Shown: positions 18,091-27,785, numbered from the stretch's first letter. The stretch is DNA of 64,000 bases from Chitinophagales bacterium (GCA_013297745.1 JAAFIM010000012.1:1-64000); one strand, 5' to 3'. Made by a program: numbers and translations. The notes: generated from the sequence alone by a model not told the origin.

Positions 18091-19113
18091 TTATTTTTGA
18101 GTGGAAGAATTTTTTTCATTAGGCAATGGTTTTAATTCTGGTTTTTTTTGTAAATCTTGGCTTACAACAGCCTGAATTAGGTTATTGTGAGCATCTACAT
18201 AAGCACCATGCACGCTATTAAACTGCTCAACAATTTTAGCTGATACATTATTATAACCTTTAATTTTGCTATCTATGATTTGATTATTGGCATCAAAACA
18301 GGATAGAATTTGTGGGAAATACTTTTCCACACATTGGGTTTGATAAGCCAAAAAAGCCGCAACAGCAGCTATTAGGGTTTGAGAGCTATTATTATCTTCT
18401 GTTATTTTTTTAATAGTTGCTAATCTGTTTTGAGCTTTGGTTAGGGCAATTTTTAGCTTTTCCACATTTTTTCGGCAGGCATCTATTTGCTCGTCTTTCA
18501 ACGAGTTGTAAGCTGCTTCCCAATCATATTCTACTTGTGCGACTACCAGTTTCAAGTCTTCGGAATAAGCGTGTGCACGATTTATGCGCTGCACCTGCAC
18601 TGAAAAACTATCGGCTTCTAAATTAGTGTTTTCTTTAAGATTGTTGGCCACTTGAAATTTATGGCTAACATCGTTTATTTTTTGGGTGGCAGCATTTACT
18701 TGTTTCCATTCTTCTTTGTTAAACTCTCGTTCATACAATACCCGCTCAAAACATTCAGTACAACCAGCTTTTTTTATAGCTTCTTGTTTATAATCCGAAG
18801 CGATAGCCTCTTTAAACTCTTGCATAGCTTGTATCACACTAAGCCTAAAACCTTGGTCTTGAGGCATAATGCTTACTTTATCATACTTTTTGAGGGCAAG
18901 GTCTATAGCTTTTTGCAAATTTTGTCGCGATTTTACAATTTCCTCATCCACTCCGTACACACAAATAGCAGTATATTGCACATTTAGTTTTTGGATATTA
19001 TTAAATTCAATGATAAAAAAATTATGATAATCCGAAACTTTGTCGAATTTTTGCGCCCAAAGCGAAACAAACCCAAAACAGCTAAAAAAAGTATACAATA
19101 AAATAGTTTTCAT
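18091..19113 (-). CDS. Exported helical protein of unknown function, paralogue 2
   Basis: The start at ATG 19113 (not the TTG at 19125) gives 340 residues with signal peptide MKTILLYTFFSCFGFVSLWAQ. It is a diverged tandem paralogue of the gene at 17116-18081, with the same helical layout, CTECFE motif and late CVEKYFPQILSCFD segment. The C-terminus differs and is Lys/Pro-rich (KPELKPLPNEKN). The UbiA-like gene lies 34 bp upstream on the same strand, so all three may form one transcript. Function unknown. Confidence 0.75.
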   Translation of the reverse strand: MKTILLYTFFSCFGFVSLWAQKFDKVSDYHNFFIIEFNNIQKLNVQYTAICVYGVDEEIVKSRQNLQKAIDLALKKYDKVSIMPQDQGFRLSVIQAMQEFKEAIASDYKQEAIKKAGCTECFERVLYEREFNKEEWKQVNAATQKINDVSHKFQVANNLKENTNLEADSFSVQVQRINRAHAYSEDLKLVVAQVEYDWEAAYNSLKDEQIDACRKNVEKLKIALTKAQNRLATIKKITEDNNSSQTLIAAVAAFLAYQTQCVEKYFPQILSCFDANNQIIDSKIKGYNNVSAKIVEQFNSVHGAYVDAHNNLIQAVVSQDLQKKPELKPLPNEKNSSTQK

Positions 19114-19147
19114 CAATTTATTCAAATTTAATTAAAAGATAATTTAT

Positions 19148-19990
19148 TCAAAATCCTATAGCCCAAAGCGCGTCCAGCAAACCCAGATACAATCTTTCGT
19201 TTGGCTGCTGCAATCGCGGGATAAAAATCAATTGTAACAAACAAATCACCATAAGTCGGGAACATAAGCTATAAATATCCTCGTGGCAAAGATACGATAA
19301 AATAATAAATATACAGCAAAAAAGGTTTAAAATTTGCAAAAAAAGTTTAAAATATCTTTCTGACCAGCTGTTGAAAAAGATATAAAGCTGATTTTTGCCA
19401 TCTATTTCTTTATCTCTATAATCAAACAAAGCAGCTATGATAAAAATAAGCGTGGCTCTATACAACAACCAAAAGAAATTGGTTTTGTCAATAAACCCCC
19501 AAACCCAAATGGGTAAAAAAGCGGTAATAAACCACCAATGAGCCGCTACATAAAAGGTTTTGCAAGCCAATTTGGCGCGCAAAGGCGCAAAGATAAAATG
19601 GTTAATTTTGGGCGCTGAATAAAAAAAAGTGGTTAAAATCAGCCCTAAAAGCCAACCCCAAAGGGTATAAATTCGTAAAAAGAAATAAAAAGAAAAAATT
19701 AGCCCGATTATAAACCCCAAGGAGATAAAAATTCTATTTTTGCGCTGCCATTCAGCCCTTTCGCCATATTGTGCCGCTCCTAAAGGCAGCCCATAATGAA
19801 AATTGTAACTTGCTAAAGTGGCAAAAAAAACAAAAAAGGTATAGTTTTGCGCCTGCAAATCAACGATATTTTGGGATAAACATAAACCCCAAACGCTAAA
19901 AGCGGCTATAAAAGCTATCCAAAGGTTGGAAAAAACCAAGCCGTCTATAAAACGGGCTATTAGAAGTTTTGTGCTACACAAAATCATCAA
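19148..19990 (-). CDS. UbiA-like polytopic membrane protein
   Basis: The 280-residue protein has about eight predicted membrane helices. The segment LFDYRDKEIDGKNQ fits the second Asp-rich motif of UbiA-family prenyltransferases (DxxxD), which binds the Mg-diphosphate of the prenyl donor. The first motif, normally NDxxDxxxD, is not evident; the corresponding loop reads SYNFHYGLPL. Similar divergent UbiA-like proteins occur in Bacteroidota without known substrate, so enzymatic activity is uncertain. It starts 48 bp from the divergent recD2-like gene and is followed by two exported proteins on the same strand. Confidence 0.65.
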   Translation of the reverse strand: MMILCSTKLLIARFIDGLVFSNLWIAFIAAFSVWGLCLSQNIVDLQAQNYTFFVFFATLASYNFHYGLPLGAAQYGERAEWQRKNRIFISLGFIIGLIFSFYFFLRIYTLWGWLLGLILTTFFYSAPKINHFIFAPLRAKLACKTFYVAAHWWFITAFLPIWVWGFIDKTNFFWLLYRATLIFIIAALFDYRDKEIDGKNQLYIFFNSWSERYFKLFLQILNLFCCIFIILSYLCHEDIYSLCSRLMVICLLQLIFIPRLQQPNERLYLGLLDALWAIGF

Positions 19991-20038
19991 TTATTTAACT
20001 GCAATCAATTCTATTTTTTTATAAAAAAGGTTTAAATT

Positions 20039-22291
20039 ATGCCCGAAATAGAGGGAGAAGTTACCGGCGTGCTGTTTAAAAACGAAGAAAACGGTTATGC
20101 AGTCATCCAACTCAAACAAAACCAGCAACTGCTAAACACCACCATTACCGGCATTTTGCCCAATATACGCTTAGGCGAACTATTGCGATGTGAGGGGGAA
20201 TGGCGCGAGCACAAAAAATTTGGTACACAGTTTGAAGTCAAACAGTTTGAGGTAAAAATGCCCACTTCTAGCAAGGGAATTTTAAATTATCTGGCTAGCG
20301 GGTTATTCGCTGGGGTCAAAAAACGCACAGCGGAAAAAATAGTGGCTACTTTCGGGTTGGATACGTTTGACATAATAGCCAATCAGCCCGAAAGGTTGAA
20401 AGAGGTAAAAGGGCTAAACCGAACCCAAATACAATCGCTGGTAGATGCCTGGGCAGAACAAACCCAAGCGCGGCAAATTATGATTTTTTTGCAAGAACAC
20501 AGCATAAGCACCCATTTTGCGCAAAAAATTTATAAACAATACGGGGAAAAAAGTGTGCTGATGCTGAAAAAAAATCCCTACTGTTTGGCTGAAGATATTA
20601 TAGGATTGGGGTTTTTGAAAGCGGACGAAGTAGCCCAAGCTATGGGCATAGCCATCAATTCCCCATTTAGGCTACAATCTGGTTTGGTATTTATGCTCAA
20701 AGAACTATCCAAACAAGAGGGACACAGTTGCTTCCCCCTTGATGAGCTCAACCAGCGCGCGGTTAATTTTCTAAAGATAGAAACTGCTGAAGTAGAAAAT
20801 TGTTTGGCTCAATTATTGCGTTTAAAGAAAATAAACATAAGCAATCTGGTTTTGATGGGCAAAAGCTGCCCTTTTGTATGGCTTAGAAGTCTTTACAAAC
20901 AAGAATTGCATATAGCAGACCAACTAAAACGGATTAATTCTAGCCCAAGTTTTGCGGTGGGAAATGTAGGCTCAAAAATCAAACAGGTATTGTCCCAGCT
21001 CAAATTGGAACTTGCCCCCCAACAAGCTCAAGCTATAGAAAAAGGTTTGACGGATAAATTTCACATCATCACCGGCGGCGCAGGCACGGGCAAAAGTACG
21101 ATTATCAATGTGCTGATAAAAGTTTTTCAGCAATATACGGATAAAATTGCTTTGGCTGCCCCCACAGGCCGCGCTGCCAAGCGTATGAACGAGATAACGG
21201 GCGAAAATGCCAGCACTTTACATTTATTATTATCCGTCAATCAACAACACGAACAAGCTGATTATCAACCCGATAAGCTAACCGCACAGGTGGTCATTGT
21301 CGATGAAGCGTCTATGGTAGATACGGGACTGATGTCTATTTTATTGAGGGCTTTACCTGACGATTGTAGGCTTATCTTGGTGGGGGATGCAGACCAGTTG
21401 CCCAGCGTAGGGGCAGGCAATGTGTTGGCGGACTTAATCCAAGCCTTTCCCGATAAGGTAACCGCCTTAACCGAAATTTTTCGCCAATCTGCACAATCAC
21501 AAATTATCACTTATGCCCACGCGGTCAAAAAGGGTGAAATGCCCGCTTTTGAACAGGTTAAAGTTGGTGATTTTTTCTTTTTGGAGCAGCAAAAACCAGC
21601 GGAGTTATTGGATTTGGTGCGAGACCTTTACCAACAACGATTGCCCAAAGCCTATAAATTAGACTGGAAAAAAGATATACAATTAATTAGCCCTATGAAT
21701 AAAGGTGATTTGGGTACAAAAGCTATCAATGAATATATCCAAGCAAATTGCAACCCAGAAAGAACGGCAGAAAATGGGCTTTTATTTTTCAAAACTTGGT
21801 TTTGTTTGCACGATAAAGTAATCCAAACCCGCAACGACTACGATAAGGGAGTTTTTAACGGCGATATTGGTTTTATCAGTTATATCAACAAAAAAGACAA
21901 TACGTTAAAAATACTTTTTGACCAACGCGAGATAGAATATAGCCTCCAGCAATGTATAGATTTAGATTTGGCTTATGCCATTTCTGTGCATAAATTTCAA
22001 GGTAGTGAATGTCCAGCCGTGCTTATTATTTTACACGAAAGCCATTATAAGCTACTGTACAGAAAATTACTTTACACGGCACTAACCCGCGGAAAAAAAT
22101 TGGTGGTGGTGGCTGGCAGCAAACGCGCTTTTGCCATAGCGGTAGAAAACAAAAATTCTCAACCTCGTTATACCGGACTTTTGCAGCGATTGGATAGCAA
22201 AAATTATACCAAGTTGCCCCCTATCCGATATTTACCCATATTAGGCAGTGCAGATTACCGCGATTTTTTGCGCAAAAATAAATTAGACTAG
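20039..22291 (+). CDS. recD2: RecD2-like SF1B DNA helicase
   Basis: The 750-residue protein opens with an OB-like domain (EIEGEVTGVLFKNEENGYAV), followed by helix-hairpin-helix segments (about 80-200) and then a superfamily 1B helicase core. Walker A is GGAGTGKST (346-354), Walker B VIVDEASMVD (about 419-428) and motif III GDADQLPSVGAG (449-460). The C-terminal UvrD-like portion has AYAISVHKFQGSE and YTALTRGKK (motifs V and VI). This N-terminal extension and length fit RecD2 rather than the RecBCD subunit RecD, and no recB or recC is nearby. The role is a 5'-3' helicase in repair or replication. A terminator follows. Confidence 0.9.
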   Translation: MPEIEGEVTGVLFKNEENGYAVIQLKQNQQLLNTTITGILPNIRLGELLRCEGEWREHKKFGTQFEVKQFEVKMPTSSKGILNYLASGLFAGVKKRTAEKIVATFGLDTFDIIANQPERLKEVKGLNRTQIQSLVDAWAEQTQARQIMIFLQEHSISTHFAQKIYKQYGEKSVLMLKKNPYCLAEDIIGLGFLKADEVAQAMGIAINSPFRLQSGLVFMLKELSKQEGHSCFPLDELNQRAVNFLKIETAEVENCLAQLLRLKKINISNLVLMGKSCPFVWLRSLYKQELHIADQLKRINSSPSFAVGNVGSKIKQVLSQLKLELAPQQAQAIEKGLTDKFHIITGGAGTGKSTIINVLIKVFQQYTDKIALAAPTGRAAKRMNEITGENASTLHLLLSVNQQHEQADYQPDKLTAQVVIVDEASMVDTGLMSILLRALPDDCRLILVGDADQLPSVGAGNVLADLIQAFPDKVTALTEIFRQSAQSQIITYAHAVKKGEMPAFEQVKVGDFFFLEQQKPAELLDLVRDLYQQRLPKAYKLDWKKDIQLISPMNKGDLGTKAINEYIQANCNPERTAENGLLFFKTWFCLHDKVIQTRNDYDKGVFNGDIGFISYINKKDNTLKILFDQREIEYSLQQCIDLDLAYAISVHKFQGSECPAVLIILHESHYKLLYRKLLYTALTRGKKLVVVAGSKRAFAIAVENKNSQPRYTGLLQRLDSKNYTKLPPIRYLPILGSADYRDFLRKNKLD

Positions 22292-22304
22292 CAATAAACA
22301 CAAA

Positions 22305-22340
22305 AACCAACCTCCAAATAAAGGAAGTTGGTTTTTTTTA
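22305..22340 (+). terminator. Terminator of the RecD2-like gene
   Basis: Stem AACCAACCTCC / GGAAGTTGGTT with one mismatch, 7-base loop, followed by a T-run. Confidence 0.75.
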
Positions 22341-22375
22341 TACGCTCCATCAATAGCGGAAAAAGAGTATTAGGC

Positions 22376-22984
22376 TTAGATAAGCTCTTCGTCATCTTCA
22401 AACCCCTCAGCATCAGGCTTAAATTCAACCTCTGGCTCTGCTTCAGTTTGACCCGCAAAGTTAGCCGTTACGATTTTTTCTATAAACTCTACCGCATCTT
22501 CTGCCAATATATGAAAAGAAGTGGGTGTAGCCAAATAAATCCGTTCAATTCTATCTTTAGCCAACCAAACCCCAACCACATTTTCATCCTTGCCCCCCCA
22601 ATAACTACCCTGTTTTAGCGCTAAATGTGCCTCTTTGGGGTAATTCTCTAAAATAATAGCATAATCTTCAGCCTCCAGGTCAGCAGGGTCATAATCATAA
22701 GCTGTTTCACCCACAAAAACGTGCTGTTGTTCCGAACTATTGAATAAAGAACGGGCAAAAGGATATTCCAGTTGCGCATCCACCCGCTCTATGAATAAGA
22801 TAGGCTTTACCTTGCGCAAAGCTGTATACAGATATTCAAAAGGGCTATAACGGCTAGCATTTAGTAAATTCAGTATATCTTTGACCCGCTGCGTTTCTAT
22901 TTTTGCCCAGCGAGCAATTTGCAAAATTTGCTCATCAATGAGCGGTTTGAAGTTGTACGCTTTGCTACGTTCTGACAAATCCAT
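22376..22984 (-). CDS. Hypothetical protein with acidic C-terminus
   Basis: The 202-residue cytoplasmic protein has an N-terminal helical part (IDEQILQIARWAKIETQRVK), a mixed alpha/beta middle and a strongly acidic tail (QTEAEPEVEFKPDAEGFEDD). No domain was recognised. It lies 44 bp downstream of the T9SS cargo gene at 23029-24978 on the same strand and may share its transcript. It faces the recD2-like gene tail to tail. Confidence 0.65.
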   Translation of the reverse strand: MDLSERSKAYNFKPLIDEQILQIARWAKIETQRVKDILNLLNASRYSPFEYLYTALRKVKPILFIERVDAQLEYPFARSLFNSSEQQHVFVGETAYDYDPADLEAEDYAIILENYPKEAHLALKQGSYWGGKDENVVGVWLAKDRIERIYLATPTSFHILAEDAVEFIEKIVTANFAGQTEAEPEVEFKPDAEGFEDDEELI

Positions 22985-23028
22985 TTGAATTGATAAAAGT
23001 TTAAATTTTTAATGGGATGGGAATAAGG

Positions 23029-24978
23029 TTATTGTTTGATAAATGGCTGTTGGCTGCTATAGCCGCCCTCGTAATCTAACCGCAACCAATATAAAGAATT
23101 GGGCAAATTGCTTATATTAATTTGAGGGTTGTAGGCTTGTGACTGTATTAACTGCCCCAATTGATTATAAATTTCTATTTTTTGCGGGCTGTTGTTACAA
23201 TCGATACAATCGTGTAAGTTTATATGCAAAATATCATTGGCAGGGTTGGGATATAAACCAAAATTGGCAGTTTTTTGCCCATTTTTGCTTACGGCAGGCA
23301 ATTTGTCTACAGCCACTATATCATAGTCAGGGCTCATAGATAACAATGGGCGGATTAATATAGCCCCCTCAATGCCTATATTTTGCCAGCTGCCGTTAAT
23401 ATACATAAAAGTACGCTGCTCGGCATTATTGTTGCGGTCAAATCCCACTGGGACAGGAATGCTGGAAGATTGCTGCCAACCAACATAAAAATCTGTATTG
23501 GCGGGGATATAAACTGGGGTTAGCGAATCGGCAAAATCTGCTAACTCAAAATAATAGAAGCCGTTGAAGCCCCCAACATATCTCAATCTATAAATATCGC
23601 GCGAAAACACTTGGTTGTTGTTGCCCAAACTAGACAACCAAACTTGTATGTTGATAAAATCCAACTCTGAATTTCTATTGGTAAAATAAGGCAAATGGAA
23701 ATAAATCCCGCGCAAGGTGTCTTCCAATACCGTCCTAAACCCAACCGCTACTTGTGTGCCTATCCCCTGCGCTATCAACCTAGCTTCAGCTGTACCGTCA
23801 TCATAAGCAAAATAATTGTTGATTTTGGTCTGTTTATAAACGGTGTCATTAGCCGCAAAAAGAGGATTGTTTTGAAAATCGCTAGGATTAAGAATTGTAT
23901 AAGTAGATAATAAAGTGGTGGTATCAACAGGCGCAAAAGGGGAAAAGCTAGCCAAAAAATTAGTACCCAACACATCGTTATTATTAGGGCTTGGGCTATA
24001 AGTGACCGCAGGAATGGCAGCATTTAGCAAACTTGCCCCGTTCAAATCCCTAACGGTGTACACTCTATCCAAAGTACCACTTAAAGCGGATAAATTCTGG
24101 CAATTCATCTCCAAAGTATCATTAAATAAAGTATCAGAAAAATGCCGCAAAGGCAAAGCAGAATAATACTTGATAGGGCTTACCGGCAACCCGTTGAACG
24201 CCACATCTGGATATGTGGAATTATTGGGGCTTCTATTTTGGTCTAAATATACATAATCTATATTCCAGTGGTCGTTATTGCCCGTGATAGAAGCCAAATT
24301 TCTAAATCTAAACTGAAAATCTGGGTGAAAAAAAGCTGTATCTTGCAAAAAAATAAACTGTTGTGCAAACGGCAAAATGGTAAGGGTAGAAACAGTAGGC
24401 GCTACCCCCGCTTGTGACCAAATATGCAACCAGTCCCCTGCCCTATTTTTAAACTCCAAAATCAAACTATCCCCTTCTTCTGGCCGGTCGCCCAAACCTT
24501 GCGGTTGCGCATAAAAACTAAAATAAACGTTGTTATTTGCTGTTCTACCTTGCAAATTGATAGGCTGTGAAGTCAATGTATCCGCAGGGGAAGAAACGGC
24601 TGGGCTAGCGTTGTTTTGATGTGGCTGGCCGTATTGGTTAAGTCCGTCTAAAGTAGCAGTGCCTATAGTAGGGGGCAAATACGCATAATTAGCATTTATA
24701 AATGCTTGATTATCAACCCAATGAGTACATTTTGGATAAAAACTATCCACTTTGGCAAAATCATCAAAAAAGGGTAAATTAAGCGTTTGCAAAGGACAAA
24801 CTTGCGCATTTCTATAAAAAAAATTGCCTGCTGCTCTTTTTTGGCTTATATAATCTAAAATTTGCTGGTTATTTTCCAACGGTTGTAGACTCACTTGGGC
24901 AAAAGCAGATAACTGCATCAAAGATAAAAGTCCTAGCAACGTAGCATTTTTTTTACCTATAAAGGGGGAAATTATCAT
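23029..24978 (-). CDS. Secreted protein with T9SS type A sorting domain
   Basis: The 649-residue protein has an N-terminal signal segment (TLLGLLSLMQLSAFAQ). The body is beta-rich and contains LNLPFFDDFAK and CTHWVDNQAFINANYAYLPP near the start and a MAM/jellyroll-like RFRNLASITGNNDHWNIDYV region. These patterns are common in large T9SS cargos of unknown function. The end, from FGLYPNPANDILHINLHDC to the C-terminal KQ, is a type A sorting domain. A -7 box lies 50 bp upstream. Location is the cell surface or medium; no enzymatic motif seen. Confidence 0.85.
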   Translation of the reverse strand: MIISPFIGKKNATLLGLLSLMQLSAFAQVSLQPLENNQQILDYISQKRAAGNFFYRNAQVCPLQTLNLPFFDDFAKVDSFYPKCTHWVDNQAFINANYAYLPPTIGTATLDGLNQYGQPHQNNASPAVSSPADTLTSQPINLQGRTANNNVYFSFYAQPQGLGDRPEEGDSLILEFKNRAGDWLHIWSQAGVAPTVSTLTILPFAQQFIFLQDTAFFHPDFQFRFRNLASITGNNDHWNIDYVYLDQNRSPNNSTYPDVAFNGLPVSPIKYYSALPLRHFSDTLFNDTLEMNCQNLSALSGTLDRVYTVRDLNGASLLNAAIPAVTYSPSPNNNDVLGTNFLASFSPFAPVDTTTLLSTYTILNPSDFQNNPLFAANDTVYKQTKINNYFAYDDGTAEARLIAQGIGTQVAVGFRTVLEDTLRGIYFHLPYFTNRNSELDFINIQVWLSSLGNNNQVFSRDIYRLRYVGGFNGFYYFELADFADSLTPVYIPANTDFYVGWQQSSSIPVPVGFDRNNNAEQRTFMYINGSWQNIGIEGAILIRPLLSMSPDYDIVAVDKLPAVSKNGQKTANFGLYPNPANDILHINLHDCIDCNNSPQKIEIYNQLGQLIQSQAYNPQINISNLPNSLYWLRLDYEGGYSSQQPFIKQ

Positions 24979-25027
24979 AACAGAATTTTTAAGCGACTAT
25001 TTTTTGTAAATAATATCGCTAATAACG

Positions 25028-25035
25028 CAAATATA
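25028..25035 (-). promoter_or_regulatory. -7 promoter element of the T9SS cargo gene
   Basis: TATATTTG on the minus strand (TAnnTTTG), 50 bases before start codon 24978. No clear -33 element. Confidence 0.45.
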
Positions 25036-25118
25036 AGCAATAATGTGGGGATAAAATGTAAATTTTGCTAAAAATAAAAAAATAAGCTAAAATTTTAACC
25101 CGCTGGCATAAAAATAGG

Positions 25119-25817
25119 TTAAACCAAGCTGCCATCTTTTTTTATCGCTTGTGTCATTTCCCGCTTGCCTTTTGGCCCAGGCAATGCATTGACCTCAAAA
25201 CCCAAGCCCCGCAACATACGCTTAAAACTACCTTTGGCGCAATAAGTGGTCAAAACCGCTTGAGGGCGCATAGCTTTATAAAGTTGTGCAAATAAGTCTT
25301 CTGTCCATAATTCGGGCTGGGCAGTGGGCGCGAAAGCATCATAATAAACCACATCATAGATATTAGACAATGAGGCGGGCTCAAATTGGGCTATATGTTT
25401 GCAAAAATCAAAATTGGGGGATAATTGTTGCCATTCGTGGCTAGGGCAAAGATGCATTTGTTCAAAAATAGCCCTTTTGTCTTCAGCATTAAACAAATGA
25501 GGATAATTAAGCTCATTTACTTGTGCTATAGTTATCGGATAAGCCTCAAAAGTGGTATATTTAAAACAAACTTGAGGATAATTGGCAGCTAATAAATAAG
25601 TCATTAACGCGTTTAATCCAGTGCCAAAGCCCATTTCTAAAATATGGATAGACTCTGGTTGGGCAAGATTAATGTAAGACAACAAGCCCGCATCTATAAA
25701 GATGGTTTGGGACTCTTGTATAGCCCCATATTTAGAATGATAAGTAACGCCCAATGACTGGTGCAATAGCGTGTGGGAGCCGTCTTCGGTGAGGATAAAT
25801 TGGTGTTTATCGTCCAT
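25119..25817 (-). CDS. mnmD: tRNA 5-methylaminomethyl-2-thiouridine methyltransferase (stand-alone MnmD)
   Basis: The 232-residue protein (ATG 25817; the longer frame begins with TTG) opens with FILTEDGSHTLLH and an SxxxGxxQES segment. It has the SAM-binding motif EMGFGTGLNAL (about 61-71) and the family-specific YDAFAPTAQPELWTED loop, followed by TYCAKGSFKRMLRGLGFEV. This is the methyltransferase half of bifunctional MnmC, without the FAD oxidase domain, as is usual in Bacteroidota. It would complete the mnm5s2U34 wobble modification of tRNAs for Lys, Glu and Gln. It stands alone, separated from upstream genes by a repeat element. Confidence 0.92.
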   Translation of the reverse strand: MDDKHQFILTEDGSHTLLHQSLGVTYHSKYGAIQESQTIFIDAGLLSYINLAQPESIHILEMGFGTGLNALMTYLLAANYPQVCFKYTTFEAYPITIAQVNELNYPHLFNAEDKRAIFEQMHLCPSHEWQQLSPNFDFCKHIAQFEPASLSNIYDVVYYDAFAPTAQPELWTEDLFAQLYKAMRPQAVLTTYCAKGSFKRMLRGLGFEVNALPGPKGKREMTQAIKKDGSLV

Positions 25818-25875
25818 TGGAATAATCAAAGAGTAGAGTTTGGAAATTAGGTTATAAATGGGTTAAAATAAAGAA

Positions 25876-26093
25876 CCTGTTTAGTAATTAAAATTTGTAA
25901 ACCATTTGCGCTCAGCGTGGGGTTTTACACCCCACGCGGTAATAAACGACAATTAAATTTTAATAAAACATATTGTTTTTTTCATATTTTGTGCGTGGGG
26001 TGTAAATCGGTAGAACCGCGAAGCGAAACCCCACGCTATTGATACGCACACAGTTATTTTTTTACTAGGCAAATTTAATTACTAAACAACTTC
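25876..26093. repeat. Dispersed element with GTTTAGTA inverted termini and GCGTGGGG palindromes
   Basis: The left edge reads CTGTTTAGTAATTAAAATTT, and the right edge AAATTTAATTACTAAACAAC then TTC: inverted repeats of about 20 bp. Inside are one simple palindrome around 25915-25938 (GCGTGGGG...CCCCACGC) and a second at 25993-26036 in which a ~20-bp insert (26007-26026, TCGGTAGAACCGCGAAGCGA) separates the two arms. It fills the gap between mnmD and the coiled-coil lipoprotein. No coding potential. Confidence 0.8.
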
Positions 26094-26119
26094 AAATACA
26101 AAAAGGGCAAAAAAACAAA

Positions 26120-27067
26120 TTATTCTTTCTCTTTTACCAAAATAACCACCTTATCTGAAGCCCAAAAAAGTTTGGCATTTTTAATCAGCAATTTGCTCCC
26201 CTGTATTTGGTAGGAACTAGGGTCGCGGCGGGGCAAAACATCAGCGATATTGCCGCCTACATTGCCACATTCAAACTCACTATTTTCAAAAAAACTAACT
26301 TTTGTGCCTTTGGCTATGGCATTTTTTTTGTAATCGTTGGTTAATTTATACATCAAATCTTGGATGATATTTGCTTTGCGCAATTGTCCTTTGGTGCCAC
26401 AAACGATATAAGCCTGCGCTTGTTCGTCTATAAAAGCATTTTTGCCCTGCAATTCGGTGATAGTAGCTTGCAATCTAGCGTTAGTATTAGCCAAATTATC
26501 GCGTTCAGCTTTAAGCTCGGCATAAGTGGTATTTAGTTCGCCCGTGGTTTGCAACAATTGCCCCTCCATTTGGTTGAGCGCATTGCGCATATCACCAATT
26601 ACGGCGGTTTGTTCTTGGATTTGTTGTTCTTTTTCCACAATTTTAGCTTCAGCAGAAGCTATCATTTTGCGCAATTGTTCATTTTGGATTTGAAGCCCTT
26701 TCACCTTGCTTTGAGCCGCTTTGGCTTCTGCGTTAGATTTTTCGTTGGCTTGTTTGAGCGCATCCAATTTTTCCAATATATTTTGGCGTTGGGAAAGATT
26801 GCCAGAAAACTCTTTGCTTTGGCTTAGTTTTTGAATCTCTTTTTCGCGCTCGGCTATGCTGCGCAAGGTATCCTCAATCGCATTGAGGGTTTCTATAGCG
26901 TTGGAATACTCGCCCCTCACCAATTTATCCTCTTCGGACAACCCGTTAAGTTTTTGATTAAGCGCAGCATTTTCAGCCACCATTTTATCGTATTCAGCTT
27001 TATAGCTGTTGCAACCCACCACAAAAAACAAAGTAGTGGCAAGAGAGACATATTTGAATAATTTCAT
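26120..27067 (-). CDS. Lipoprotein with long coiled coil
   Basis: The start at ATG 27067 gives 315 residues with a lipoprotein signal (MKLFKYVSLATTLFFVVGC), lipidation expected at the Cys of VVGCN. Residues ~25-230 are almost uninterrupted heptads (ALNQKLNGLSEEDKLVRGEY; IVEKEQQIQEQTAVIGDMRN). A smaller globular C-terminal part follows (ANIIQDLMYKLTNDYKKNAI to KVVILVKEKE). Similar Bacteroidota proteins are sometimes labelled Cbp1-type adhesins, but nothing here proves collagen binding. It is the last gene of an apparent three-gene unit with the lipoprotein at 27111 and the PlsB-like gene. Confidence 0.75.
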   Translation of the reverse strand: MKLFKYVSLATTLFFVVGCNSYKAEYDKMVAENAALNQKLNGLSEEDKLVRGEYSNAIETLNAIEDTLRSIAEREKEIQKLSQSKEFSGNLSQRQNILEKLDALKQANEKSNAEAKAAQSKVKGLQIQNEQLRKMIASAEAKIVEKEQQIQEQTAVIGDMRNALNQMEGQLLQTTGELNTTYAELKAERDNLANTNARLQATITELQGKNAFIDEQAQAYIVCGTKGQLRKANIIQDLMYKLTNDYKKNAIAKGTKVSFFENSEFECGNVGGNIADVLPRRDPSSYQIQGSKLLIKNAKLFWASDKVVILVKEKE

Positions 27068-27110
27068 TTTGAATATAATTAAATTTTTGTGGTATAAAAT
27101 ACGATATAGG

Positions 27111-27749
27111 TTATAAATCACAGCGCACCCGCCAAAATTGGTTTAAATCGGTAGATTCTATCCAAATTTGCTTGTCGCGGATATAAGCGCGGGCTGAACT
27201 CAATCCCAAAATAGGCTCTTGACCATTTTCTTCAAAAGATAGGCTCATTTTAGTTTTATCAATGCTACCCAATAAATTTTTGCGCGCATCGGTAATGTTA
27301 ATATTCGCTTCAAATCGAATAGTAGCCGCTTCTTCTATTTTCACAAATCGCATAGACAGCACTTGTATCTCGCGCCCGCTTAGGCTGATTTTCCCCACAA
27401 AATTTTGGGTCGTTAGCGCCGCTAAAGTGATATTATCTAAAGGAATAGAATCAATTTTGGCTTGCACCAACTCGTTATATTTGCCTGCGGGATAAATTTT
27501 TTGATAATTTCTGTAACCAAATTCAGTATTATCGTTAAGAGCAGATTGCCAAATAAAATCCTCTTTTTTCTGCAAGGCAGCTTCTTTATAACCAGAATTT
27601 GGATATTTTAGCAAAAAAGAGTCTATAGCGTCTTGCGAGGGGCTACTCATCACCGCTTGCCAAGCGCGGGCATCATCTCCAGCGCCACAAGATAACAAAA
27701 ATAGCGCACAAAAACCAAAAGCCAAGGATAATTTCTTAACAAAAATCAT
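27111..27749 (-). CDS. Lipoprotein with TPR-like N-terminal part, function unknown
   Basis: The 212-residue product has a lipobox LLSC at about residues 18-21. The segment ARAWQAVMSSPSQDAIDSFL followed by LKYPNSGYKEAALQK is a TPR/Sel1-like pair typical of envelope lipoproteins. The rest is beta-rich and ends in FWRVRCDL. It lies 36 bp downstream of the PlsB-like gene and 43 bp upstream of the coiled-coil lipoprotein on the same strand. No specific function could be assigned. Confidence 0.7.
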   Translation of the reverse strand: MIFVKKLSLAFGFCALFLLSCGAGDDARAWQAVMSSPSQDAIDSFLLKYPNSGYKEAALQKKEDFIWQSALNDNTEFGYRNYQKIYPAGKYNELVQAKIDSIPLDNITLAALTTQNFVGKISLSGREIQVLSMRFVKIEEAATIRFEANINITDARKNLLGSIDKTKMSLSFEENGQEPILGLSSARAYIRDKQIWIESTDLNQFWRVRCDL

Positions 27750-27785
27750 AACTTTTAATAAAAGGGGTTAAAAAGGGATATAAAA

